Below, piece by piece: positions 7,339 to 18,200 of a stretch of 64,000 nucleotides of DNA. Source of the DNA: Bacteroidia bacterium (GTDB lineage Bacteria > Bacteroidota > Bacteroidia > SXHM01); the NCBI GenBank assembly GCA_022072225.1, contig JAJVIC010000007.1, forward strand, positions 186,001 to 250,000, given 5' to 3'. Position 1 is the stretch's first letter, and each line of letters opens with the position of its first letter. Both the position numbers and the translations under genes were made by a program. A model generated the notes under the pieces. The model ran no database searches and had not been told where the DNA came from. It was given only the letters and a program-made list of their open reading frames with translations.

Positions 7339-7851
7339 TCACCTCTCGTAATAGTTACTCAGTATTTTTTCCAATTCACCACCCTCCACATCGCTGGCAA
7401 TAATTTTACCGGTGTGGTCAACCAGATAATTTGCGGGAATGGCATGCACGCTAAAAGCCTTTAGCTGCTTGGAATCCCATCCCCTGGAATCGGTGATGTG
7501 ATTTTTCCAGTTCATGTTTTGTTGTACAATTCTGCGTTTCCAAAGTCCCGTATCCTGGTCCAGCGAAATACTCACCATTTCAAACTCGTGACCGCCAAAT
7601 TTTTTGCCGCTGAAAGTTTTATTCAACTGCACCAGTTCAGGATTGTGTTTCAAACAATCACTGCACCATGCCGCCCAAAAATTTACAAACAGAATTTTTT
7701 CTTCTTCAGTAAATGTTGAAAGTTTAAGTGTATCGCCCGTTGGTGTAAATCCTGAATAATCGGGAAGCATTGTTCCTTCATCCAGCAAACCATCAACACT
7801 ATTGCACGCAGCAAAAAGCAGCACCAGAAAAAAAATAAAATACCTGCTCAC
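7339..7851 (-). CDS. TlpA/ResA-like thioredoxin lipoprotein
   Basis: 170 residues from a GTG start at 7851; no ATG fits, and the resulting N-terminus MSRYFIFFLVLLFAAC is a lipoprotein signal with Cys16 as the lipidation site. The thioredoxin active site is WAAWCSDCLKHNP (Cys63 and Cys66), preceded by LFVNFW. The cis-Pro loop is HAIPANYLVD, and GKIIASDVEG follows as in TlpA-type reductases. It should reduce disulphides in the periplasm, for example during cytochrome c maturation or oxidative repair; the partner cannot be told from the neighbourhood. It is a single gene, divergent from porZ. Confidence 0.9.
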   Translation of the reverse strand: MSRYFIFFLVLLFAACNSVDGLLDEGTMLPDYSGFTPTGDTLKLSTFTEEEKILFVNFWAAWCSDCLKHNPELVQLNKTFSGKKFGGHEFEMVSISLDQDTGLWKRRIVQQNMNWKNHITDSRGWDSKQLKAFSVHAIPANYLVDHTGKIIASDVEGGELEKILSNYYER

Positions 7852-7950
7852 AATAAATTTTTATTAATCGCGTTATTACAAAAAACCACTTCGCGTCTTT
7901 GCGCCTCTGCGGTGAAAAAAGCCCACGAAGATATACAATAGATAAAATCC

Positions 7951-7958
7951 TAAATTTG
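7951..7958 (+). promoter_or_regulatory. -7 promoter box of porZ
   Basis: TAAATTTG, an exact TAnnTTTG match, with only 7 nt between box and ATG. That predicts an almost leaderless message. Confidence 0.5.
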
Positions 7959-7965
7959 CCAACCC

Positions 7966-10293
7966 ATGCACTACAACAAACTCTTACCAACATTGTTTTT
8001 CGCGCTGCTTACCTCGCTGCTTTTTGCACAGGGAATAGCCGTAGGACAATGGCGCGACCACTTACCCTACACCAACGCAAAAACACTTACCGAAGCTGGC
8101 GACCGCATTTACTGCGCATCAGAAGAAGGCCTGTTTTACTACAGCAAAAGCGAAACCACTGTTGACAAACTGAGCAAACTAAACGGACTAAGCGACATCG
8201 GATTCAGCACCATTAATTACGACAGCCTTACCAACACCCTGGTAATTGCCTACACCAATGCCAACATCGATTTAATACAAGACACGCGCATTATCAACAT
8301 ACCCGACATCAAGCGAAAAATTATTCCCGGAAACAAAATCATCAACAAAATATTTTTCAAAGACAACTATGCCTACCTCGCCTGCGGCTTCGGAATTGTG
8401 GTAGTAGATTTAATCAAGAAAGAAATAAAAGACACCTGGTACATAGGTCCCGATGGCAGCAGCATCAATGTTACCGATGTTACCTGCGATGGCAGCGAGT
8501 TTTATGCCTCAACCGATGCAGGTATTTTTCATGCATCTGTAAACGCACCCAATCTTGCCAACTACAACTTCTGGACAAAATATAACAACCTGCCACCCAC
8601 CAACACGGTCAACAACATTATTTACAACGCCATTGAATACCACAATGGAAAAATTTTCACAAACATGAGCGTGCCGGCTCAAAAAGATACGCTCTATCTT
8701 TTTGACGGAAGTTCCTGGAATTATTTTGACACCATTACCTTTAATGAAGTCCGCAGCATCACCTCGCTTCACAACAAAATGACCGTATGCGGCTATGGAT
8801 TTATGATGGTTTACAACGAAAACGATTCGCTCATTCACAACATTTATCAATACTTTGGAATGGCTAACCAAAGCCCGAATCCAATGGAAGGTTTCGCGGC
8901 TCTTAATGGCGATTACTGGATTGCCGACTACGGACAAGGTTTGGTAAAAAACGCAAACCTGTTTGATTACAGCAATGTACACCCCAATGGTCCGCGCTTT
9001 GCCACCGCCTTTGATATGTCTGTTGAAAACAGCAACCTCTGGGTGGCCTCAGGCGGTGTCAGTGTAAACTGGAGTCCGCAGTTTAAATCCGATGGAATTG
9101 CTTCCTACATCAACAACACCTGGAATACGGTTTACCCAAGCGCTGTTTCCGGAGTTGCCCTTACCGATATTATTCGTGTAGCGGTTAATCCCGCAAACCC
9201 CGAAAAAGTATATGCAGGAGCCTGGGTAAACGGCATGGTTGAAATTACTAACGGTTCTCAATCTCAGGCATACGACACCTCCAACTCAACACTGGACGAC
9301 ATTGCTGGCTACACCCGTATTGGCGGTTTTGATTTTGACGCTGACGGAAATCTGTGGGTAGGAAACTCAAATGTAACTTCTCCCATTTCTGTTTTAAAAA
9401 CAAACGGAACATGGAAAAAATTTTCTCCTCCTAATTTCTCTGCCCAAAACCGTGTGGGCGATCTTATTATTGATTCCTATAACCAAAAATGGCTGATGCT
9501 GCCCTACGGTGCGGGCCTTCTTGTTTTTAACGACAACTACACCATTGATGTAACTGCCGATGATAAATACAAAACAATGACCACATCAAACGGCAATGGT
9601 GCGCTGCCCAGTATTTATGTTTACAGTATTGCTGAAGATTTAGATGGCGAAATCTGGGTAGGAACCGACAAGGGAGTTGCTGTTTTCTATTCTCCCGGTG
9701 AGGTTTTTTCCGGAAATAATTTTGACGCACAACAGATTTTAATTGAACAGGACGGTTATGCACAATACCTTTTTGAAACCGAAATTGTAAGCGCAATAGC
9801 CGTTGATGGAGGTAACCGCAAATGGATAGGAACTCAAAACGCTGGCGTGTTTCTCATGTCGCCCGATGGAACAGAAGAGTTGCTGCACTTCACGGAAGAC
9901 AACAGTCCTTTGTTTTCAAACAACATCATCAGTCTTGCAATTGACCATGTTACAGGCGAAGTTTTTATAGGCACAAACAAAGGAATTATTTCTTACAAAG
10001 GAACAGCCACTGAAGGCGGTGAGGTTTTTAATCAGGTATATGCTTATCCAAACCCTGTGCATCATGGTTATGAAGGCCCCGTTGCTATAAAAGGTTTGGT
10101 AAAAGATGCCGATGTAAAGATTACCGATGTAAGTGGAAATTTGGTTTATGCTACTACAGCCAACGGAGGTCAGGCCGTATGGAACGGCAAAAAATTTGAC
10201 GGTGAAAAAGTAGCAACCGGAGTTTACCTTGTTTTTGCTTCCAATGAAGACGGCTCGCAAACACACGTAACTAAAATACTTATCGTAAACTGA
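7966..10293 (+). CDS. porZ: Type IX secretion system protein PorZ
   Basis: 775 residues, close to the length of known PorZ. After the signal peptide (MHYNKLLPTLFFALLTSLLFAQ) the mature N-terminus QWRDHLPYTNAKTL and the following propeller blades (DRIYCASEEGLFYYSKSE; LSKLNGLSDIGFSTINYD) are typical of PorZ. Two beta-propellers follow with recurring 'G-x-W-V/I-G-T' blade ends (GNLWVGNSN, GEIWVGTDKGVAVF, RKWIGTQNAGVFL). The C-terminus (YPNPVHHGYEGPVAI ... GVYLVFASNEDG ... KILIV) is a type IX sorting-like domain. PorZ is a surface part of the attachment complex, where it helps anchor cargo to anionic lipopolysaccharide. Its stop overlaps the recO start, an arrangement I know from other Bacteroidota. 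Confidence 0.9.
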   Translation: MHYNKLLPTLFFALLTSLLFAQGIAVGQWRDHLPYTNAKTLTEAGDRIYCASEEGLFYYSKSETTVDKLSKLNGLSDIGFSTINYDSLTNTLVIAYTNANIDLIQDTRIINIPDIKRKIIPGNKIINKIFFKDNYAYLACGFGIVVVDLIKKEIKDTWYIGPDGSSINVTDVTCDGSEFYASTDAGIFHASVNAPNLANYNFWTKYNNLPPTNTVNNIIYNAIEYHNGKIFTNMSVPAQKDTLYLFDGSSWNYFDTITFNEVRSITSLHNKMTVCGYGFMMVYNENDSLIHNIYQYFGMANQSPNPMEGFAALNGDYWIADYGQGLVKNANLFDYSNVHPNGPRFATAFDMSVENSNLWVASGGVSVNWSPQFKSDGIASYINNTWNTVYPSAVSGVALTDIIRVAVNPANPEKVYAGAWVNGMVEITNGSQSQAYDTSNSTLDDIAGYTRIGGFDFDADGNLWVGNSNVTSPISVLKTNGTWKKFSPPNFSAQNRVGDLIIDSYNQKWLMLPYGAGLLVFNDNYTIDVTADDKYKTMTTSNGNGALPSIYVYSIAEDLDGEIWVGTDKGVAVFYSPGEVFSGNNFDAQQILIEQDGYAQYLFETEIVSAIAVDGGNRKWIGTQNAGVFLMSPDGTEELLHFTEDNSPLFSNNIISLAIDHVTGEVFIGTNKGIISYKGTATEGGEVFNQVYAYPNPVHHGYEGPVAIKGLVKDADVKITDVSGNLVYATTANGGQAVWNGKKFDGEKVATGVYLVFASNEDGSQTHVTKILIVN

Positions 10294-11006
10294 TGCTGCA
10301 CACAACACGGGGCATCGTGTTACGCACCATCCGCTACAGCGACAAAGCGGTAATCGCCAATATTTATACCGAACTGTTTGGTTTGCAAGGCTACCTTATC
10401 CACACAGGAAAAAACAAAAAAAGCGCGCTCTTGCAACCGCTTACCTGTTTGGAAATAACGGTTGAACACAAAACCAACAAAAGCCTGCAACGCATAAAAG
10501 AAGCTGCTTGTTCACCCCAGTTCAGAGACATACCTTACAACACCCTTAAAAGCTCACTTGCAATTTTTATAGCCGAAGTTTTTTACCGCTCGGTAAAAGA
10601 GGAGGAAAATAATATTCCGCTTTTTAATTTTCTCTGCTCAACAGCGCTCCTGTTAGACGAAGAAACCGAAAATTGTTCCAATTTTCATCTTGCATTTTTA
10701 GTTCAGCTAACAGGCTATCTTGGTTTTTTTCCGGGAAATGAATATTCGGAAAACAACACTATTTTTGATCTGGAAGAAGGTGTGTTTTTCAGCGGAAAAC
10801 CACTGCACTCAAATTTTATTGCAGGCGAAACAGCCCGCTGTTTTTCACAATTAATGCGCAGCCCGCTTAACGAACACGCAACCATATCCATTCACAAATC
10901 ACACCGAAAAGAACTGCTATACGCATTGATGAATTATTACCGCCTGCACCTGCAGGGTATGAGCGAAGTGCGTTCGCACAAGGTGCTGGAAGAGGTGATG
11001 GGTTAA
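10293..11006 (+). CDS. recO: DNA repair protein RecO
   Basis: 237 residues, normal for RecO. The N-terminal OB fold is recognisable: RGIVLRTIRYSDKAVIANIYTE, then GLQGYLIHTG and the LLQPLTCLEITVEHK strand. The helical C-terminal part follows (EVFYRSVKEEENN; LAFLVQLTGYLGFFPGN). RecO binds single-stranded DNA and, with RecR, loads RecA on SSB-covered gaps. The ATG overlaps the porZ stop codon by 1 nt, so translation is probably coupled. No zinc-binding cysteine cluster is seen, as is common in this phylum. Confidence 0.9.
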   Translation: MLHTTRGIVLRTIRYSDKAVIANIYTELFGLQGYLIHTGKNKKSALLQPLTCLEITVEHKTNKSLQRIKEAACSPQFRDIPYNTLKSSLAIFIAEVFYRSVKEEENNIPLFNFLCSTALLLDEETENCSNFHLAFLVQLTGYLGFFPGNEYSENNTIFDLEEGVFFSGKPLHSNFIAGETARCFSQLMRSPLNEHATISIHKSHRKELLYALMNYYRLHLQGMSEVRSHKVLEEVMG

Positions 11007-11021
11007 ATCCCGCATTTTTTC

Positions 11022-11029
11022 TATTTTTG
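11022..11029 (+). promoter_or_regulatory. -7 promoter box of the PGI/PMI-lipB operon
   Basis: TATTTTTG, an exact TAnnTTTG match, 22 nt before the ATG at 11052. Confidence 0.5.
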
Positions 11030-11051
11030 TTTCCCTTTTGAAAAAAACGAG

Positions 11052-12035
11052 ATGGAGCATTTGATTAATAATTTTCCGCAACAACTGGCCGAAGCCATTG
11101 ACATAGGAAGAAAAAACAGAATTAATTTTGGAGGAAAAAAATTTTCCAGCATTGTTGTTTCCGGTCTGGGCGGTTCTGGCATCGGAGGAACAATTGCTGC
11201 TGAAGTTGTCAGCGATGAAGCCACTGCTCCTATTCTTGTAACTAAAGATTATTTTCTTCCTGCCTTTGTAAATGAAAATACGCTGGTAATTATTTCTTCT
11301 TATTCAGGAAATACCGAAGAAACTCTAAGCGCCATGCAACAGGCTATTAATAAAAAAGCAACCATTGCATGTATAACATCGGGCGGAAAGGTGGTTGAAA
11401 TAGCGCAGAAAAATAATCTTCCCTACATTTTAATTCCGGGAGGAATGCCTCCGCGCTCCTGCCTGGGCTATTCATTGACACAATTATTTTTTGTACTGAA
11501 TTCTGCCGGAATTATTTCCGACAGCTTTGAAAAACAATTAGAAAACGCTGTTGCTCTTTTGGAAACAGAAAAAGTCAGCATCAAAAAAATTGCTGCTGAA
11601 GTAACAGAAAAACTTTACAACAAAACTCCGGTTATATATAGCGCGACAGGCTATGAGGGCGTTGCCACACGCTTCCGCCAACAGGTAAACGAAAATTCAA
11701 AAATGCTTTGCTGGCATCATGTAATTCCCGAAATGAATCACAATGAATTGGTTGGCTGGGTAGATAAAAACGAAAATATTGGTGTGGTCATTTTCCGCAA
11801 CAGCACTGATTTTTCGCGCACACAAAGTCGTATTGAAAACAACAAACAAGTGATTGCCGGCTGCACCACTACCATCATAGAACTCTTTTCAAAAGGTGAA
11901 AGTAAACTTGAAAAATCCATTTACCTCATTCATCTTGGCGATTGGATTTCGCTTTACATGGCACAAAAGCGCGGAGTAGATGCAACAGAAGTAAATGTAA
12001 TTGACCGCCTTAAAGGTGCGCTTTCTAAAATCTGA
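11052..12035 (+). CDS. Bifunctional phosphoglucose/phosphomannose isomerase
   Basis: 327 residues with two SIS-type sugar-isomerase halves. Residues 38-46 GLGGSGIGG and 83-90 SYSGNTEE bind the sugar phosphate. The PEMNHNELVGW segment in the C-terminal half carries the Glu and His used in ring opening and proton transfer in this family. The enzyme interconverts glucose-6-P/fructose-6-P and mannose-6-P/fructose-6-P in the cytoplasm. Its length and motifs fit the short archaeal/Bacteroidota family and not the classical 550-residue Pgi. The stop codon overlaps the lipB start by 1 nt. Confidence 0.92.
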   Translation: MEHLINNFPQQLAEAIDIGRKNRINFGGKKFSSIVVSGLGGSGIGGTIAAEVVSDEATAPILVTKDYFLPAFVNENTLVIISSYSGNTEETLSAMQQAINKKATIACITSGGKVVEIAQKNNLPYILIPGGMPPRSCLGYSLTQLFFVLNSAGIISDSFEKQLENAVALLETEKVSIKKIAAEVTEKLYNKTPVIYSATGYEGVATRFRQQVNENSKMLCWHHVIPEMNHNELVGWVDKNENIGVVIFRNSTDFSRTQSRIENNKQVIAGCTTTIIELFSKGESKLEKSIYLIHLGDWISLYMAQKRGVDATEVNVIDRLKGALSKI

Positions 12036-12763
12036 TGCAAAATAAAAAAGTTTTCTTCCACGACCTTGGTTTGATAGATTACCGGGAGTGTTGGGATATT
12101 CAGAAAACTTATTTTAATGCTACCATAGAGCGCAAATTACAAAACCGTGATTTGCCGGAAACAGAGCAAACTCCAACTGAAAATCATTTGATCTTCTGTG
12201 AGCATCCCCATGTTTATACACTCGGCAAAAGCGGTGACGAAACTAATTTGCTGCTGAATGATGACGAATTAAAACAAAAGCACGCTCAGTTTTTTCACAT
12301 CAACCGCGGTGGCGATATTACTTACCATGGACCAGGACAATTAATTGGCTACCCTGTTTTTGACCTTGACAATTTTACTTCCGACATTCATCTTTTTCTG
12401 CGGTTGATCGAACAAGCTGCCATAAAAACTCTGACTGAATATGGAATTTATAATGCTGTTCCGGGCGGAGAAGGACATACCGGAGTATGGCTTGACTTTA
12501 ATACAAAAGGGAAAGCGCGAAAAATTCTTGCTATTGGTGTGCACACCAGCCGCTGGGTTACTATGCACGGTTTTGCTTTAAATGTAAATACCGATTTGGA
12601 TTACTTCCAAAATATTGTGCCCTGTGCAATTCCGGATAAAAGCGTTACTTCTATACAAAAAGAACTGGGAAGAAAAATAGATATAGAAGAAGCGAAAGAA
12701 AGGATGAAGAAAAACCTGGCGGAAGTTTTTAAGTTTGAACTTATAGAGAAAGTACCTTTTTAG
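12035..12763 (+). CDS. lipB: Octanoyltransferase LipB
   Basis: 242 residues. The signature RGGDITYHGPGQL lies at residues 91-103, and the catalytic pair is Lys163 (KARKILAIGVH) and Cys197 (NIVPCAIPDKSVTS). It moves octanoyl groups from acyl carrier protein to lipoyl domains, the first step of lipoate synthesis. The 2-oxoglutarate dehydrogenase E2 at 45291 in this window is a plausible acceptor. It follows the isomerase gene with a 1-nt overlap and converges with rpiB, the two stop codons overlapping by a few bases with no terminator between them. Confidence 0.95.
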   Translation: MQNKKVFFHDLGLIDYRECWDIQKTYFNATIERKLQNRDLPETEQTPTENHLIFCEHPHVYTLGKSGDETNLLLNDDELKQKHAQFFHINRGGDITYHGPGQLIGYPVFDLDNFTSDIHLFLRLIEQAAIKTLTEYGIYNAVPGGEGHTGVWLDFNTKGKARKILAIGVHTSRWVTMHGFALNVNTDLDYFQNIVPCAIPDKSVTSIQKELGRKIDIEEAKERMKKNLAEVFKFELIEKVPF

Positions 12764-13182
12764 ATTTTCTCCACCCTCTTCTGATGCCTGCCACCTTCAA
12801 AGGCAGTTTCTAAAAACACATCAACAGCTTTGAGCGCTTCTGCTTCTTCAATAAATCTTCCTGGCAGAGTAAGAATATTTGCATCATTATGCTGGCGGGC
12901 AAGTTTGGCTATTTCAGCATTCCAGCTTAACGCTGCTCTGATGCCTTTATGTTTATTGGCCGCCATATTTATTCCGTTGCCGCTGCCACACATGATTATT
13001 CCAAAATCAACTTCCTTATTCTCTACTGCATTGGCTACAGGATGTGCAAAATCAGGATAATCAACACTTTCTTCGGTATAGGTTCCAAAGTCTTTTACTT
13101 CTATTCCTTTTTCTAAAAGATGTTTTCTTACTACTTCTTTCAGTTTAAATCCTGCATGGTCGCTGCCTGTTGCTATTTTCAT
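12760..13182 (-). CDS. rpiB: Ribose-5-phosphate isomerase B
   Basis: 140 residues from the ATG at 13182; an in-frame ATG 18 nt upstream would add six residues and lies against an intergenic repeat. The start MKIATGSDHAGFKLK, the YPDFAHPVA segment and the catalytic Cys65 in GIIMCGSGNG are diagnostic, as is RQHNDANILTLPGRF with His98-Asn99. It interconverts ribose-5-P and ribulose-5-P in the pentose phosphate pathway. All active-site residues that can be judged by eye are present. Confidence 0.95.
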   Translation of the reverse strand: MKIATGSDHAGFKLKEVVRKHLLEKGIEVKDFGTYTEESVDYPDFAHPVANAVENKEVDFGIIMCGSGNGINMAANKHKGIRAALSWNAEIAKLARQHNDANILTLPGRFIEEAEALKAVDVFLETAFEGGRHQKRVEKI

Positions 13183-13196
13183 GGTTTTTAGTTTTA

Positions 13197-13257
13197 CCAC
13201 AGATTACACATATTTTCAGATATTATTTTATCTGTGCTTATTCTGTGTAATCTGTGG
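13197..13257. repeat. Inverted repeat of the 'CCACAGATT' type
   Basis: CCACAGATTACACA at 13197-13210 pairs perfectly with TGTGTAATCTGTGG at 13244-13257. It stands just upstream of rpiB. Confidence 0.88.
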
Positions 13258-13741
13258 TGAATTATTATAAATCAGTAAGTTAAATTTTATTCACAAGTTA
13301 CCTGTTAAAATCCTTTTTTTCTGTTGAAAACTTTGTGCTAATTTTTTGGTTTATTACATTTAAAAATGTTCCTTATAAATCCTTCTCAATTTTCAATGAA
13401 TTATTTTTCAAAATAACTCAAATTATTTACACAAAGTAATTAACCGGCAAAAGTATTTTTTGGTGAACTATTTATCAATATCTATCTTTATCAACACTAT
13501 GTTCATTACTTCCTAATTTTCTGATTTTAAAATAACTGTATTGTTTATAACTGTTAGTAGAATGTTTATAGTTTTTGAATAACTGAATTAACAAGAAAAA
13601 CTCAAATTATTTACTCACAGTATTAACATGCTAATAATAACAATAAGGTTCTTTTTTATAAAACTATTTATTATTAATTGATTTGTGAATTGTGGTTTTG
13701 GTGGTGTTTGCGTTTGCCTAACTTTGTAAAAAATTATTGAA
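13258..13741. other. AT-rich gene-free stretch with a duplicated 29-bp segment
   Basis: About 480 bp with no credible gene. It is very AT-rich and contains two near-identical copies of a segment beginning AACTCAAATTATTTAC, at 13415-13444 and 13599-13627, about 184 bp apart in the same orientation. Single weak DnaA-box-like words (TTATCAACA near 13488) occur but do not cluster. It ends in the promoter of the MORN protein gene. Confidence 0.6.
13697..13726 (+). promoter_or_regulatory. Promoter of the MORN-kinase-regulator operon
   Basis: A -33 element TTTG at 13697-13700 and a -7 element TAACTTTG at 13719-13726 are separated by 18 bp, a full match to the Bacteroidota promoter model. The ATG follows 15 nt after the -7 box. 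Confidence 0.65.
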
Positions 13742-15283
<1,542 letters not shown>

Positions 15284-15284
15284 G

Positions 15285-18200
15285 ATGATTAAGGGTTCAG
15301 AAACTAATTTTTTAAATAAAATTCAAAATAAACTCTTAATAAAAAATAGTGCGGATCTAAACCGCATTTACCTTTTTGTAATATTTATTCACTCTCCTGT
15401 ATTTTCATATCTGCTTTATGATGGAAATAATAAACTTCTTCTTGTCAACATCATTGTAAGTATCATTTCCGGATTATTAATTGCAGCAAGCTATTATAAT
15501 TCAAAAATAAAGAAAAACATTGCCGATATTGTTTATGTTTTCTTTTATGCAGTAATTATATACATATCCACGCTTGCGTATATAACACACTATACACTTG
15601 AATTCAGTTTCGGGCTTTTAGCAGTTTTATTGTTTTTTGAAATGCTGATTGAAACCAAAAAGAAACTGATTTGGTTTACAATTCCGGTTGTTTTATACAA
15701 CGCTTTCTTAATAAGCATTTCCGAAACAACCCACTTAGAGAAATCATATATTATCATCAGCTTAGTGGTGTTTTCATTCTTTGTTTATTTTACTCTGTTG
15801 AGAAAACTACAACTTCAGAATGAGCTGGAAGAAAGTGAAAAAAAATTCAGAACCGTTATTGATATAAGTCCGGTAATAATTTGGGGAATAGATAAAAATG
15901 GAATAATTACCATTTCAGAAGGAAGAGGATTGGCTTCCTTAGGTCTTAAGCCTGGACAGATAGTAGGTTTGTCGGTTTTAGAATTGTACAAAGATAATCC
16001 TGAGGTTATCGGATTTATTAATAGAGCGCTTAAAGGAGAAGCGTTTACCGCTTCAGCCTGGATTAATAACTCATACATGGAAACCTGGCACAGCCCAATT
16101 GTTGGAAAAGATGGAGAAGTAAAAGGGGTGTTAGGTGTTACAACCGACAGAACAGAAAAAAAACAAACCGAAGAAAAGCTCAAAGAAGGCGAAGAAAAGT
16201 TCCGGCTTTTGTTTTCAAAAGCAAACGATGCAATTATTATTTACGGTGACAACCAGTTTTTAGAATGCAACGAAAAAACGTTGCTGATGTTTGACTGCGA
16301 TGAAAAACAGATAATAGGAAAAACACCTTTTGATTTTTCTCCTGAATTACAACCGGACGGGAAGCGTTCAATTGAAAAGGGAACAGAGAAAATTAAAGCG
16401 GCCCTGGAAGGAAAATCCCAGTTTTTTTACTGGAAACATAAAACACAAAAAGGAAAACAATTCGATGCTGAAGTAAGTCTTAACCCGCTTGATTTTAATG
16501 GCAAAAAATTAATACACGCCATCATACGCGATATAAGTGATCGCAAGGAAACGGAACGATTAATAAAAGAAAGCGAAGAGCGATTCCGCCTGCTCTCAGA
16601 AGCAGCAATGGAAGGAATTGTAATGAGCGAAGAAGGTGAAATAATAGACGCAAATGATCAGTTCGCCCGTATTCATGGCTACACTAACAAAGAAGACATA
16701 ATTGGCAAAGAAATAGATGTTTTTATTGCTCCCGATTTTGTGGATATAGCACAACACAATTTGGATACCGGCTATCACCGCCCTTTTATCATAAAATCGC
16801 TCAAACGTGACGGATCAACCATTTCGGTTGAGGTGCGCGCACAAAGTATTCCCTGGTATGGAAAAACAATAAAAATTGCAACCTTCATAGATATTACCGA
16901 ACGCATATCCTACGAAAATGAATTGCGCGAAAGCCAGGAGCGTTATCGCAACCACATCGAATCGCTGCCCGATGGAATATTGATTATTGAAAACAATAAA
17001 GTAGTGTTTGCCAATGCCAGCGCACTTAAAATACTGGGCACAACAAGCGCAAAAATAAAACGAGCTCCGTTAGTTGATTTTATTTTACCCGAGTATAAAA
17101 CAGAATATACAAAACTCATTTCCGGTGTGCGCGAAGACAAAGCAACCGATTTCATAGAAATTAAAATTAAGCGCCACCTCGACAATAAAATTGCCGACAT
17201 TCAAGCCAACGGACGTCTGGTAAAATTCAAAGGAGAAGAATCAATACAAATTGTTGTAAACGATATTTCAACGCGCAAGGCGCTGGCGCGCGAACAAATG
17301 CGCGCACAGATTGCGGAGGAAACCAATCTTCAGCTGCAACGCGAAATAGTGGAACGCAAGAAAACGCAAACCAAGCTTGCAACCACTCAAAAATTCAACA
17401 AGAGCATTATCGAAAGTTCGCTTGACATGATTGTGGCTACCGACATAGACAGCCGCATCAACGAGTTTAATTTAGCTGCTCAGAAAACATTTGGATACAC
17501 ACGCGAAGAGGTAATAGGAAAACCGGTTTCAATGATTTATGCGGACGAAGATGAATATAAACAGGTACAGGAAATACTTCACAGAGACGGTGTGTGTGCT
17601 CAGGAAATAGTAAATAAACGCAAAGACGGTTCGCTCTTTATATCCTTTTTATCGGCATCTACTTTGAAAGATGAAGAAGGAAATGTGTTTGGCGCCATGG
17701 GGGTTTCGCGTGATATTACAGCCGCTAAAAAAGCAGAAGAAGAGTTGCGTTTGAGCGAAGAACGTCACCGAGCGGTTTATGATCAGGCATATATTGGTAT
17801 AGCGCGTATTGGCAGGGTAGGGCGATTCCTTCTGGTAAACCAGCGTCTTTGCGATATGTTCGGCTATTCATCAGACGAGCTTTACAAGAAAGCCTTCTTT
17901 GAATTAACACATCCGTCTGAGGTTGGTGAAAGCTTGAAAAAATGGGACGCCCTGTTAAGTGGTGAAATAAAAAACTTTACTTCCGAACAGATTTACCTGC
18001 ACAAAAACGGTTCACAGATTTATGCAAATCTTACGGTTTCCTTGGTGCGCGATACCAGCGGCTCGCCAAACTATTACGTTGCGGTGTTCGAAGACATAAC
18101 CGTGCGCAAACAACAGGAAAAGGAATTACAAGAATCGCTCAAAGAGAAAGAGGTGCTGCTTAAAGAAGTACACCACCGCGTAAAAAACAATATGCAGGTT

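Noticed and set aside
8509-8982. Minus-strand frame of 157 codons inside porZ
   Set aside because: Shadow of the porZ codons without any domain or promoter.
13258-13741. Replication origin in the AT-rich gap
   Set aside because: Only isolated DnaA-box-like words with mismatches; no cluster, no dnaA or other origin-linked gene next to it.
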